NCBI RefSeq assembly: GCF_017833035.1
Contig: NZ_JAFIBM010000001.1
Coordinates: 186,001-250,000, forward strand
DNA from: Frigoribacterium sp. PvP032
GTDB lineage: Bacteria > Actinomycetota > Actinomycetes > Actinomycetales > Microbacteriaceae
Direction: 5' to 3'
Length of the DNA: 64,000 bases
Positions within the stretch are counted from its first letter, which is position 1. Each line of letters opens with the position of its first letter. The translations under genes and the position numbers were made by a program. The notes beneath the pieces were generated by a model. It did not search any database and had not been told where the DNA came from. It saw nothing but the letters and a program-made list of their open reading frames with translations. Below, piece by piece: positions 38,330-47,615 of this stretch.

Positions 38330-39291
38330 TGGCAACCAAGAGAACCGGCCTCGGACGCGGCATCGGCGCGCTCATCCCCGTGACGGAGGAGGGTGCCGAC
38401 AGGCCCGTCGACGTCTTCTTCCCGACGGGCCAGCAGACGGCCGACGAACTGGTGGCTGTGCCCGGAGCGCGCCTGGCGAACCTCAACCCCCTCGACGTCG
38501 TGCCCAACGCGCAACAGCCCCGGGCCGAGTTCCGCGAGGAGGAGCTGGCCGAGCTGGTCACCAGCATCCGTGAGGTGGGCGTCCTGCAGCCCATCGTGGT
38601 CCGGCCTCTCCCCCGCGATGCGTCCGCGAAGGGCGCGACGGCTGCTCCGCAGTACGAACTGGTCATGGGCGAACGTCGTCTGCGGGCCACGAAGCAGCTC
38701 GGGCTCGCGACGATCCCCGCCATCGTCAAGGAGACCGCGGACGAGTCGATGCTGCGGGACGCCCTGCTCGAGAACCTGCACCGGGCAGAGCTGAACCCGC
38801 TCGAGGAAGCGTCGGCCTATCAGCAACTTCTCGCCGACTTCGGCATCACGCAGGACGAGCTGTCGAGCCGGATCGGTCGCAGCCGACCGCAGATCTCGAA
38901 CACGCTGAGGCTGCTGCGCCTGCCCGCGAGCGTGCAGCGGCGGGTGGCGTCGGGCGTGCTGTCGGCCGGGCACGCGCGGGCGATCCTGTCGACTGGGGAC
39001 TCCCTGCTGATGGAGCGCCTCGCGGACAAGATCGTCAACGAAGACCTGTCCGTCCGTGCCGCGGAGGCTGCTGCCGCAGGGACGAGCATCAAGCCCAGGA
39101 CCACACGAGGCGCTGTCGGGCGCCACCAGGCACACCTGGACGAGGTCGCGGAGAATCTCGGTGACAAGCTCGAGACCAAGGTGAAGGTGAGGATGGGCGC
39201 GCGGAAGGGCTCGATCGCCATCGACTTCGCCTCGATGCAGGACCTGAATCGCATCCTCGCCGCCCTGGGCCAGGACCCGTACTCCCAGTAG
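38329..39291 (+). CDS. parB: Chromosome partitioning protein ParB (Spo0J)
   Basis: The 320-residue protein starts at GTG 38329, sharing a G with the parA stop. KRTGLGRGIGALIP is the N-terminal ParA-interaction motif. The ParB/Srx CTP-binding domain includes NPLDVVPNAQQPR and the GERRLRATKQLGL box, and the HTH lies near LSSRIGRSRPQISNTLRLLRLP. The C-terminal dimerisation domain ends the protein. It binds the four parS sites in this window and spreads as a CTP clamp, recruiting SMC. Confidence 0.97.
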   Translation: MATKRTGLGRGIGALIPVTEEGADRPVDVFFPTGQQTADELVAVPGARLANLNPLDVVPNAQQPRAEFREEELAELVTSIREVGVLQPIVVRPLPRDASAKGATAAPQYELVMGERRLRATKQLGLATIPAIVKETADESMLRDALLENLHRAELNPLEEASAYQQLLADFGITQDELSSRIGRSRPQISNTLRLLRLPASVQRRVASGVLSAGHARAILSTGDSLLMERLADKIVNEDLSVRAAEAAAAGTSIKPRTTRGAVGRHQAHLDEVAENLGDKLETKVKVRMGARKGSIAIDFASMQDLNRILAALGQDPYSQ

Positions 39292-39335
39292 CACCACTGC
39301 CCCGGCTGGCTCAGCGAGCCGGTCCGGGCAGTACG

Positions 39336-39351
39336 TGTTTCACGTGAAACG
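39336..39351. promoter_or_regulatory. parS site 3
   Basis: TGTTTCACGTGAAACG is identical to parS site 1 and lies 44 bases after the parB stop. Confidence 0.95.
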
Positions 39352-39377
39352 CCCGCCTTCTCGACCGAGAGGGCGGG

Positions 39378-39393
39378 CGTTTCACGTGAAACA
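39378..39393. promoter_or_regulatory. parS site 4
   Basis: CGTTTCACGTGAAACA is identical to parS site 2. It lies 42 bp from site 3, four helical turns, so both are on the same face of the DNA. Confidence 0.95.
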
Positions 39394-39396
39394 ACG

Positions 39397-40356
39397 TCAG
39401 GCGTGGTCGAGCACGGCCTTCTCTGCCAGGGCGGCGTAGACCAGGCCGAGCTCGAACCCTGCTGCGTCGAGGGCCATCGGCACGAGGGAGGTCTCGGTGA
39501 GCCCGGGCAGCACATTGACCTCGAGGAACCACGGGGTGCCCGCTGCGTCCACGATGAGGTCGACCCGCGAGAGGTGACGCAGGCCGAGCGCCCGGTGCAC
39601 AGTGACGGCTGTCTCGGCCACCGCCTCCTGCGCTCGGGCATCGAGGCGGGCCGGGGTGAAGAACGTGGTCTCGCCGGCGTTGTAGCGCGCCTCGAAGCCG
39701 TAGACGCCGTTGCGCGGCACGATCTCGACGGCCGGCAGCGCGGACGGACCGTCACCAGTGTCGATGACGCCGACAGCGACCTCGGTGCCCGTGATCTTCT
39801 GCTCGACGATCACGTCGTCGCAATAGGTGTAGGCGTCGACCATCGCGCGAGGCAGCTGATCAGCAGATTCCACGACGGTGACGCCCTGGGCCGACCCGCC
39901 GCGGGCGGGCTTGACCACGACGGGCGCGGGGTGCTCCTCCGAGATCGCAGCCAGCACGCCCGCGGCACCGAGCTCGCGGAAGGCGTCGTGCGAGAGCGTG
40001 ATGCCCCGGGGCGTGCGGACCCCGGCGCGGTGCGCCAGCTCCTTGGCGGTGGGCTTGTCCCACGCGAGGCGGGCTGCCGCCGAGCTGCTCCCCACGAAAG
40101 GGATGTCCAGGGCCTCGAGAAGCCCACGCAGCGCACCGTCCTCGCCGCTGGCTCCGTGCAGGGCCGGCCAGACGACGTCGGGTCGGGTGGCCGTCAGGTG
40201 TCCGAGCAGCGAGGCGTCGGGATCGCGCAGGTCCACCTCGATGCCGTTCGCGACGAGGCTGTCGACAACGCGCCTCCCCGACCTCAACGACACGTCTCGC
40301 TCGTGGGAGATGCCCCCGGCCAGGACGGTGACCTTCTTGACGGCACTCTGAGTCAT
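39397..40356 (-). CDS. ddl: D-alanine--D-alanine ligase
   Basis: The ATG 40356 (MTQSAVKKVTVLAGG) gives 319 residues, normal for Ddl. The N-terminal domain has ISHERDVSLRSG and ALHGASGEDGALRGLLE; the ATP-grasp part has VVKPARGGSAQGV, the glutamate VEIVPRNGVYGFEARY, and the metal-binding WFLEVNVLPGLTETS. It joins two D-Ala for peptidoglycan stem peptides. I see Ser and Tyr in place for D-Ala-D-Ala, with no sign of a D-Ala-D-Lac variant, though this is not decisive by eye. Confidence 0.93.
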   Translation of the reverse strand: MTQSAVKKVTVLAGGISHERDVSLRSGRRVVDSLVANGIEVDLRDPDASLLGHLTATRPDVVWPALHGASGEDGALRGLLEALDIPFVGSSSAAARLAWDKPTAKELAHRAGVRTPRGITLSHDAFRELGAAGVLAAISEEHPAPVVVKPARGGSAQGVTVVESADQLPRAMVDAYTYCDDVIVEQKITGTEVAVGVIDTGDGPSALPAVEIVPRNGVYGFEARYNAGETTFFTPARLDARAQEAVAETAVTVHRALGLRHLSRVDLIVDAAGTPWFLEVNVLPGLTETSLVPMALDAAGFELGLVYAALAEKAVLDHA

Positions 40357-40421
40357 CGGGGCTCTCTCTCGCGGGTCTGCCACGTGATCGTTCCGTGGCG
40401 GCATCTCGGGTTAAATGCTGA

Positions 40422-41729
40422 TCAGTTGGTGTTCGGCGGCGGCGTCGACACTCCGCTGCGCATGGTGAGCGGCGAGCCCAGCCTGGCACCGGAGAACGTC
40501 GCCAGCAGGTCGAGCTCGCCGTTGACCACGGTCGCGAGCCGGGCGATGCCGGTCCGGATCGACTCGGGCGTCGGGTAGCAGAACGACAGCCGGATGTTCT
40601 GGCGGCCGCCGCCGTCGGCGAAGAAGGCGGTGCCGGGCGTGTACGCGACGAGCTCCTTGACGGCGCGGGGGAGCATCGCCTTCGAGTCGAGCTCGTCGGG
40701 CAGGGTGACCCAGACGAAGAAGCCGCCGTCGGGCACGGTCCAGCTGAGCGACGGGAGGTACTCCCCCAGCGCCGAGATCATCGAGTCGCGACGCTCACGG
40801 TAGAGACCGCGGAACGACTCGATCTGCCCGCGCCAGTCGGCCTGGTCGAGGTACTCGGTGATGACGAACTGACCGAACGAGTTCGGCGAGAGCGTCGCGG
40901 ACTCGTTGGCGAGGATGAGCTTCTCGCGGATCGCGTGCGGGGCCAGGGCCCAGCCGACCCGGAAGCCGGGAGCGAGCGTCTTGGAGAACGACCCGAGGTA
41001 GATGACGCCCTCGTCGTCGACCGAGCGCATGGCCTGCGGGGCCGGCTGGTCGAAGTACAGGAGGCCGTAGGGGTTGTCCTCGAGGACGAGGATGCCCGCG
41101 TCGCGGCAGATCTCGAGGATCTCGAGTCGCCGGGCCCTTGTCAGCGTCACGCCGGCCGGGTTGTGGAAGTTGGGGATCGTGTAGAGGAACTTGATCGTGC
41201 GGCCCTCGGACCTGACCCGGGCGATCGTCTCTCGCAGCGCCTCCGGCACGAGGCCCTCGGCATCGGTCGCGACGTGCGAGACGTCGGCCTGGTAGGCCTT
41301 GAAGACGCCCAGGGCGCCCACGTAGCTGGGGGACTCGGCCAGCACGACGTCGCCAGGGTTGACGAAGAGCCGGGTGACCAGGTCGAGGGCCTGCTGGGAG
41401 CCGGTGGTCACGACGACGTCGTCGGCGCTGCCCCGGATGCCCTCCATCGCCATGATCTGCATGATGTGCTCGCGGATGGCCGGGGTGCCCTGCCCGGAGC
41501 CGTACTGCAGGGCCATCGCCCCGCCGTTCTGCGACATCACGCGGTCGATCGCCCCGGTCACGAGCTCGCGCGGCAGGGCGGACACGAACGGCATGCCGCC
41601 GGCCAGGGAGACGACCTCGGGTCGGCTGGCGACGGCGAAGAGGGCTCGCACCTCGGAGGCGCTCAGGCCGGCCGTGCGGTCGGCGTACGAGTCGTACCAC
41701 GGGTCGAGGTTGGTGCCCTTGTCGGTCAT
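40422..41729 (-). CDS. PLP-dependent aminotransferase, class I/II (2-aminoadipate type)
   Basis: The 435-residue fold type I enzyme shows VVSLAGGMPFVSALP, YGSGQGTPAIREHI, TTGSQQALDLV, PNFHNPAGVTLTRARR, the PLP Lys in GSFSKTLAPGFRVGW and the carboxylate-binding Arg in IRLSFCYPT. It resembles the LysN/aminoadipate and MocR-like aminotransferases without a GntR domain. The substrate is probably an aromatic or branched-chain amino acid, but this is inference. It follows the trxA terminator and is upstream of ddl in the same direction. Confidence 0.88.
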   Translation of the reverse strand: MTDKGTNLDPWYDSYADRTAGLSASEVRALFAVASRPEVVSLAGGMPFVSALPRELVTGAIDRVMSQNGGAMALQYGSGQGTPAIREHIMQIMAMEGIRGSADDVVVTTGSQQALDLVTRLFVNPGDVVLAESPSYVGALGVFKAYQADVSHVATDAEGLVPEALRETIARVRSEGRTIKFLYTIPNFHNPAGVTLTRARRLEILEICRDAGILVLEDNPYGLLYFDQPAPQAMRSVDDEGVIYLGSFSKTLAPGFRVGWALAPHAIREKLILANESATLSPNSFGQFVITEYLDQADWRGQIESFRGLYRERRDSMISALGEYLPSLSWTVPDGGFFVWVTLPDELDSKAMLPRAVKELVAYTPGTAFFADGGGRQNIRLSFCYPTPESIRTGIARLATVVNGELDLLATFSGARLGSPLTMRSGVSTPPPNTN

Positions 41730-41792
41730 GTGCGTCCCTGTCGGTCAGAGGTGGTGCCGTTCAGGATATGCCCGGAGCGGTCCGGAGACGGC

Positions 41793-41826
41793 GAGAGCCC
41801 GCCCAGCGGGTGCTGGGCGGGCTCTC
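41793..41826 (-). terminator. Rho-independent terminator after trxA
   Basis: A perfect 15-bp stem (41793-41807 with 41812-41826) closes a four-base loop GGGT. It lies 27 bases after the trxA stop and upstream of the aminotransferase start. Confidence 0.85.
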
Positions 41827-41852
41827 CGGCGGTGCGTCGACTCGGGGTCGAC

Positions 41853-42179
41853 CTACGCGAGGAACTCCGCCAGGTCGGCCTCGAGGGCCGGCTTGGGCTT
41901 GGCGCCGATGACGGTCTTGACGACCTGGCCGCCCTTGTAGACTTTCATCGCCGGGATCGACGTGATCTGGTACTGCATCGCGGTCTGCGGGTTGTCGTCG
42001 ACGTTGAGCTTGACGATCTCGATCTTGTCGGCGTGCTCGGCCGCGATCTGGTCGAGGATCGGCGACACGGCGCGGCACGGGCCGCACCACTCGGCCCAGA
42101 AGTCGACCAGGATCGTCTTGTCGGACTTGAGGACGTCGGCCTCGAAGGAGGCGTCGGTGACTGCCTTGGCGCTGCTCAT
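41853..42179 (-). CDS. trxA: Thioredoxin
   Basis: The 108-residue protein has the redox site FWAEWCGPCRAVSP (Cys at about residues 32 and 35), the buried Asp in ILVDFWAEW, the cis-Pro in ITSIPAMKVYKGG and a C-terminal helix. It is reduced by the product of the upstream trxB and donates electrons to cytoplasmic disulfides. The 70-base trxB-trxA gap and shared direction fit an operon. Confidence 0.97.
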   Translation of the reverse strand: MSSAKAVTDASFEADVLKSDKTILVDFWAEWCGPCRAVSPILDQIAAEHADKIEIVKLNVDDNPQTAMQYQITSIPAMKVYKGGQVVKTVIGAKPKPALEADLAEFLA

Positions 42180-42249
42180 GGTGGTTCCTTTCGTCAGGGG
42201 GTTCGTCAGGTGTGCGGGCGGGCCGACGTCGTCGACCTGCGGTCGCGGG

Positions 42250-43257
42250 TCAGGCGGAGACGGGCTCCGGGGCGACCGACTCGGCGGTGTCGATGCCCTC
42301 GGCGGCGCCCTCGGTGTGCTCGGCTAGAAAGGTCTGGTCGAGGCTCGCCAGGAAGTGCTCGGCGTCGAGTGCCGCGACGACCCCGGAGCCGGCCGCGGTG
42401 GCCGCCTGGCGGTAGGTGTCGTCGACGACGTCGCCCGCCGCGAACACGCCGCGGAGGTTGGTCTTCGAGCTGCGGCCCTCGACGGCGATGGTGCCGCTCG
42501 AGGTGAGGTCGACCTGGCCGTGCACGAGGTGCACGCGGGGGTCGTTGCCGATGGCGATGAAGAGGCCGTCGAGGTCGAGGTCGCTGGTGCTGCCGTCGAC
42601 AGTGTCGGTCAGCTGCACGCCCGTGGCCTTCTCGTCGCCCAAGATCGCCGTGACCTGCTTGTTGAACAGGAACTCGATCTTGTCGTTGCCCTGCGCCCTG
42701 TCCTGCATGATCTTCGAGGCGCGCAGCGTCTCCGAGCGGTGGATGACGTAGACCTTCGAGGCGAAGCGCGTCAGGAACGTCGCCTCCTCCATGGCCGAGT
42801 CGCCGCCTCCCACGACCGCGATCTCCTTCTGCTTGAAGAAGAAGCCGTCGCAGGTGGCGCACCAGCTGACGCCGCGGCCGCTGAGTCGTTCTTCGTCGGG
42901 CAGGCCGAGCTTGCGGTACGCGCTGCCGGTCGCGAAGATCACGGTCAGCGCCTCTTCCACGGTGCCGCTGCCGAGAGTGACCTTCTTGACGTCACCGGTC
43001 AGGTCGACGCTGGTGACGTCGTCGAGCAGCACCTCTGCGCCGAACTTCTCCGCCTGCTCCTGGAGCTTGAACATCAGCTCGGGGCCCTGGATGCCGTCGG
43101 GGAACCCGGGGAAGTTCTCGACCTCGGTGGTCTTCATGAGCTCGCCGCCTGCCTCGACCGAGCTCGCCACGATGAGCGGCTCGAGACCGGCACGCGCCGC
43201 GTAGATGCCCGCCGTGTAGCCGGCGGGGCCGGAGCCGATGATGATGATCTGGCGCAT
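42250..43257 (-). CDS. trxB: Thioredoxin reductase
   Basis: I take ATG 43257, with AGGAAGG about five bases upstream, over the GTG six bases earlier. The 335-residue flavoenzyme has the FAD motif IIIIGSGPAGYTAG, the redox site WCATCDG (Cys about 133 and 136), the NADPH motif VVGGGDSAMEEA and GVFAAGDVVDDTYRQA. A C-terminal tail of about 30 residues extends beyond the E. coli enzyme. It reduces thioredoxin with NADPH. Confidence 0.96.
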   Translation of the reverse strand: MRQIIIIGSGPAGYTAGIYAARAGLEPLIVASSVEAGGELMKTTEVENFPGFPDGIQGPELMFKLQEQAEKFGAEVLLDDVTSVDLTGDVKKVTLGSGTVEEALTVIFATGSAYRKLGLPDEERLSGRGVSWCATCDGFFFKQKEIAVVGGGDSAMEEATFLTRFASKVYVIHRSETLRASKIMQDRAQGNDKIEFLFNKQVTAILGDEKATGVQLTDTVDGSTSDLDLDGLFIAIGNDPRVHLVHGQVDLTSSGTIAVEGRSSKTNLRGVFAAGDVVDDTYRQAATAAGSGVVAALDAEHFLASLDQTFLAEHTEGAAEGIDTAESVAPEPVSA

Positions 43258-43441
43258 GGGCACCTTCCTCAGTGACGTTCGTGGATGACGGGAGAGGAAC
43301 CGCGGGCTGTGCGCCCGTCTAGCCCTCGCTCGACCGTCTGGTGCAACACATCCTAGGGTCGGCGCATTCCGGCGGCCCGGGGCTCGCAGACGGCGCTCAG
43401 CGACCGGCTCGCGCGCGGCTCGTGCGCTGGTCGCGGGCAGG

Positions 43442-45115
43442 TCAGCGGCGAAGGAGGCGCGAGGCCAACGGGCGCACCCGGCGGATCACCGGGGCGGTCA
43501 GGTCGGTCAGCTCGGGCAGGCGGATCAGCGCCAGGAGGCCGAGGTACACGGCCGCCATGACCAGCCCGGCGACGGCGACGGTCAGGATGCCGGCGATCCG
43601 GCCCGACTGGGCGAAGCCGTCCGGGCTGAAACCTCCCAGAGCGGTGACGACGACCAGCCCGACGGCGCCGGCGATCAGCGAGAAGAAGGCGAACTGCAGG
43701 TAGCGGCGCAGCACCCAGCGGCCGTCGATGCCGCCGAGGCGGCGCTTGACCAGCACGAGGGCGACGATCGTCTGGGCCGAGCCGGCGATCGAGGTGGTGA
43801 TCGCGATGGCCACGGCGACGAGCTCGTCGGGCACCACGGCGGACGAGATCAGGGTCCCGATCACGAAGATGCCCGACTGGACGATCTGCATGAAGAACGG
43901 CGTCCGCTGGTCGTGCAGGGCGAAGAAGACGCGCTGCACGACGAACAGGACGCTGAACAGGACGAGCCCCGGCATGAAGCCGAGGATGACCTGCGCCATC
44001 TGGCTCGCCCCGGTGAAGCTGCTCTCGAAGAAGCTCGCGAACGGGTAGGCGACGACGCACATGGCGACTGTCGCGAACACCATGAACATGCCGATGGTGC
44101 GGAGCGACTGTGACAGGTCGGTGCGCACGGCGCGCAGGTCGCCGCGTGAGGCGTGCCCGCTCATGCGCGTGAAGTACGCGGTCGCGATCGACACCGCGAC
44201 GATGCCGTGGGGCAGCATGAAGAGCAGCCACGAGTTGGCGAGCACGGCGTTCGAGGCGCCCGTGCCGCTGCCCTCGGACGCGACGCGGCTCTGCACGAGG
44301 CCGGCGAGCTGCGTCACGAGCACCATGCCGAAGAGCCAGCCGGCGGCCTTGCCTGTGGCCCCGAGGCCGACCCCGCGCCAGCGGAAGTCCGGGCGGAACG
44401 ACAGGCCCGCCCGGCGCCAGAAGAGCAGCAGGAAGCCCGCCTGCGCCAGGACGCCGAGGCTGGCGGTGCCGGCGAGGACGGTGATGCGGCCGGGCGTCCA
44501 GACGTCGACCACGGAGTTCTCAGCAGAGCCGCCGAACAGCACCATGAACACGACGAGCCCCGCGATCGCCACGACGTTGTTGATCACGGGCGCCCAGGTG
44601 AACGGCCCGAACACCTGTCGCGCGTTCAGCACCTCGCTCAGCAGCGAGTACATCGCGTAGAAGAAGATCTGCGGCAGGCACCAGTAGGCGAACGCCGTGG
44701 CCAGGGCGATCGCGTCGGAGGTGTAACCACCTTGGCCAGTCGACCCCGCCTGCTGGGCGTAGAGGCGCACGAGCAGGGGCGCGAGCAGGGTGCCGACGAG
44801 GCCGACGGCCGCGAAGACGATCGTGCCGAGCGTCACGATCTTGTTGATGAAGCGCTGGCCGCCGTCGTCGTCGTGGGTGGCGGCCCGCACGATCTGCGGC
44901 ACGAGCACCGCGCTCAGCAGGCCCCCCGCGATGAGGGCGTAGATGTTGTTCGGCAGCTGGTTCGCGAGGGCGAACGAGTCGGCCGCGCGGCTCGCCGACT
45001 GGCCGATGGCCGCAGCCAGCACGGCCGTCTTGACGAAGCCGAGCACCCGGGACACCATCGTGCCCGAGGCGAGCAGCACGCTCGCGCGGCCGAGGCCGCC
45101 CTGCTGTGCGCTCAC
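43442..45115 (-). CDS. murJ: Lipid II flippase MurJ (MviN)
   Basis: The GTG at 45115 overlaps the stop of the upstream DUF6049 gene (GTGA) and gives 557 residues. About 14 membrane helices are visible, with the MOP-superfamily N-terminus SGTMVSRVLGFVKTAVLAAAIG and MurJ-like ADSFALANQLPNNIY. It flips lipid II across the membrane. The mycobacterial homologue has a cytoplasmic pseudokinase tail that FhaA binds; here the protein ends soon after the last helix (RPLASRLLRR), so that tail is absent. Confidence 0.93.
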   Translation of the reverse strand: MSAQQGGLGRASVLLASGTMVSRVLGFVKTAVLAAAIGQSASRAADSFALANQLPNNIYALIAGGLLSAVLVPQIVRAATHDDDGGQRFINKIVTLGTIVFAAVGLVGTLLAPLLVRLYAQQAGSTGQGGYTSDAIALATAFAYWCLPQIFFYAMYSLLSEVLNARQVFGPFTWAPVINNVVAIAGLVVFMVLFGGSAENSVVDVWTPGRITVLAGTASLGVLAQAGFLLLFWRRAGLSFRPDFRWRGVGLGATGKAAGWLFGMVLVTQLAGLVQSRVASEGSGTGASNAVLANSWLLFMLPHGIVAVSIATAYFTRMSGHASRGDLRAVRTDLSQSLRTIGMFMVFATVAMCVVAYPFASFFESSFTGASQMAQVILGFMPGLVLFSVLFVVQRVFFALHDQRTPFFMQIVQSGIFVIGTLISSAVVPDELVAVAIAITTSIAGSAQTIVALVLVKRRLGGIDGRWVLRRYLQFAFFSLIAGAVGLVVVTALGGFSPDGFAQSGRIAGILTVAVAGLVMAAVYLGLLALIRLPELTDLTAPVIRRVRPLASRLLRR

Positions 45116-47442
45116 GGGCTGACACCGTTCTCGGGGGTGTCGCGGCGGACACCGGTCTCGGTGGTGTTGACGCCGGTGGCGTCCGACGTCGTGGCGGGAG
45201 CAGTCGCCGCCGCCGTCTCCGTCTCCGCCGCCGCCGCCTTCTCCTCGCGAGCGAGGCGCCGCTTGTGGAACGTCCGGTAGATGCCGCCGCCGAAGAGCAC
45301 CAGGAAGCCGACGGCGAAGACCCAGGTGATCGCGGTCTCCCAGCCGGCCTGCACCGAGATCGACACGGTGGACGGCGTCGAGATGGCGACCCCGGTCGAG
45401 CTCACGAGGCTGAGCGACACGTCGACGGTGCCGTTGGCGACGGACTGCACGGGGACGCGGACGCGGGCCTGAGAGTCGGACGCGATGGTCACCTCGATGC
45501 GGTTCTGGTCGACCGACAGCAGCGAGTTCGACGGCTGCACCATCAGGTAGACGGTCGCCGCCGACGAGGTCGAGTTCTGCACGTAGAGGGGAAGGGAGGT
45601 GCGGTCGCCGAGGATCGACAAGTCGCTGCCCTGCACGATCGAGACGAGCCCCGACGTGGCGACCGACTCGGCGTCCGCGGCGGCCACCTCGGTGGCGAGC
45701 CCGTCGGGGTTGGCCCGCCACGCGTGCGAGGCGAGGGCGAGCGTCCGCAGGCGCGCGGGGCCTGTCACCGTCTGCGGCTGCTCTAGGGCGGTGGAGAAGT
45801 CGGAGACGCGGCGGTCCGCCGTCGCGAGCGTGCGCATCAGGGCGGCTCGTGCGTCGTCGACCGGCTCGTCGACGACGGTGGCGGGCGTCGGGGCGGTGGC
45901 CACCGCCTCCTGCAGGGTGCTCGCGGTCGACCACGGGAGGTCGCGCAGCGCGGCCAGCGTCCGGGTCAGGTACGCGCTGTCGGGCGACCAGCCGCGGCCG
46001 AGCGTGGCGAGGAGCGTGCGGGCGTCGCTCGGCCGCTCGCGGGCGACCGTGGCGACGCTGGCGGAGAGCTCGGCCATCGCGGTGGCCCAGGCCGCGTCGT
46101 CGGAGGCGCCGGCCGCGTCCGAGAGGAGCGTCGAGAGGACGTCGTCGGAGACGAGCCCCGTGGTGGCCCCGAGCTGCGTCGCCGCGTTCTCGGTCGCACC
46201 CGTCGAGACGTCGACGTTCGAGCTGGAGAGGATCGTCGAGGTGTAGCCGCTCGCGGCCAGGACGCCCAGGTCGGCCGCGACGACCGTGTCGGCCTCCGGC
46301 CAGGCGATGCCGGTGGACGACCACGGCCAGCTCAGCAGCGACTCGGTGGTGGGCAACGGCGGCGCGGCCGTGGGGTCGTCCCCCTGGCCGGAGCCGTCGC
46401 CTCCCCCGGTGCCCCCGGTGCCGCTGCCGTCGGCGGGCGGGTCGACCGACGAGGGGTCGGAGGTGCCGCTCGGCGAGGGCTCCGGCGTGCTGCTCGGGGT
46501 CGCCTCGGCGAAGAGCGACGGGTCGACGAGGGCGTCGAACGAGACGGGCGTCGGGATCGACGCCGCGCCTCCTTGGCTCAGGCCCGCGACGTCGGCGTCC
46601 GCGTACGCGAGCGGGAACATCTCGAGTCCGGACTGCTGCAGCTGGTCGAGCCACTCGAGCGCGGACGGCGGCGCCGAGGTGCCCAGCAGGCGGACGGACG
46701 CGATGATCATCGGGTCGACGGCCACGGCGGCCTGCGAGCCCTGCACGGCCCGCAGCTGGCGCGTCAGGGTGCCGTCGATCGACGTGTAGGCCGCCAGGGC
46801 GCTGGCGTCGAGCACCCCGTTCTCGGTCTCGGGCGTCGTGATCGGCACCGCGACGGCGACCTTCGTCGCCTGGAAGCTCTCGGCCGGGAACCACGCGACG
46901 CTGCTGCGCGCCTGGGCGAGCTGCGCGCCGTCGTCGTCGACCAGCCGGGCGCCCAGGGCACGGGCGCCCCAGCCGTAGCCGCCGAGGGCGACGGTCGCCG
47001 CGGGCACGGTCACGGAGCCGACGGTGCGCGACTGCCCCGACGGGACCTCCGGCACGTCGACGCGCGTCAGGGAGGTGCCGAGGTAGTCGCTCCCGCTCGT
47101 CGAGTCGGGCGACAGCCAGCTCGCCAGCTTGGCGCGGGTGATGAAGGCGTTCCGGTCGAGGTAGATCCGGGCGACGGACGCGGGCAGGTCGTCCTCGGTC
47201 GTGTTGGTGACGACGACGTCGAGCACGAGGTCGCGATCCGGCACGAGCACGCCGGACTCGGCGGGCGCCAGCGAGAGCGTGACGGCGTCGTCCGACGCGC
47301 TGGAGGGCGCTGACGCCGCGGCAGCCGGCGAGGCGCCGAGCCCGCCGAGCCCGCCGAGCGCCGGGCCGGCCACGGCGGGCAGCCCGACGACCACGACGAA
47401 CACCGCCGTCAGCGCGGCGAGCAGGGCGTGGAGTCGTCTCAT
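45112..47442 (-). CDS. DUF6049 secreted/membrane-anchored protein upstream of murJ
   Basis: The 776-residue protein has a signal peptide (about residues 1-28, ending AVAGPALG), a large extracellular region with beta-rich start (VTLSLAPAESGVLVPDRDL), a Ser/Pro/Gly-rich linker near residues 300-350, and a C-terminal membrane helix (WVFAVGFLVLFGGGIYRTF) with a basic/Ala-Glu-rich cytoplasmic tail. This matches the actinobacterial DUF6049 family (mycobacterial Rv3909), always next to murJ. It may act with MurJ in cell-wall export; no biochemical function is established that I can name. Confidence 0.88.
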   Translation of the reverse strand: MRRLHALLAALTAVFVVVVGLPAVAGPALGGLGGLGASPAAAASAPSSASDDAVTLSLAPAESGVLVPDRDLVLDVVVTNTTEDDLPASVARIYLDRNAFITRAKLASWLSPDSTSGSDYLGTSLTRVDVPEVPSGQSRTVGSVTVPAATVALGGYGWGARALGARLVDDDGAQLAQARSSVAWFPAESFQATKVAVAVPITTPETENGVLDASALAAYTSIDGTLTRQLRAVQGSQAAVAVDPMIIASVRLLGTSAPPSALEWLDQLQQSGLEMFPLAYADADVAGLSQGGAASIPTPVSFDALVDPSLFAEATPSSTPEPSPSGTSDPSSVDPPADGSGTGGTGGGDGSGQGDDPTAAPPLPTTESLLSWPWSSTGIAWPEADTVVAADLGVLAASGYTSTILSSSNVDVSTGATENAATQLGATTGLVSDDVLSTLLSDAAGASDDAAWATAMAELSASVATVARERPSDARTLLATLGRGWSPDSAYLTRTLAALRDLPWSTASTLQEAVATAPTPATVVDEPVDDARAALMRTLATADRRVSDFSTALEQPQTVTGPARLRTLALASHAWRANPDGLATEVAAADAESVATSGLVSIVQGSDLSILGDRTSLPLYVQNSTSSAATVYLMVQPSNSLLSVDQNRIEVTIASDSQARVRVPVQSVANGTVDVSLSLVSSTGVAISTPSTVSISVQAGWETAITWVFAVGFLVLFGGGIYRTFHKRRLAREEKAAAAETETAAATAPATTSDATGVNTTETGVRRDTPENGVSP

Positions 47443-47615
47443 AGGCAGGGTGCGGCCGGCACGGGACGGCCGACGAGCATGCCGAGTCTAGGCAATCGAG
47501 ACCGTCCGGTCGCGGTGGGCGCCCCGAGACGGGACCGTCGACGGACGGGCTCAGCCCTGGGGAGGAGGCGGTCGCCGCCCGGTCAGCCGGGCGCACTGTG
47601 GCAAAGTGGTCGGTC

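Larger units (their letters stand above)
39336..39393. repeat. 58-bp near-perfect palindrome with parS sites 3 and 4 in its arms
   Basis: Bases 39336-39357 pair perfectly with 39372-39393, and the pairing continues inward through one G-T pair to 39363/39366. The outer arms are parS copies (39336-39351 and 39378-39393), and the inner arms are a G+C-rich terminator stem. It separates the converging parB and ddl genes. Confidence 0.9.
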
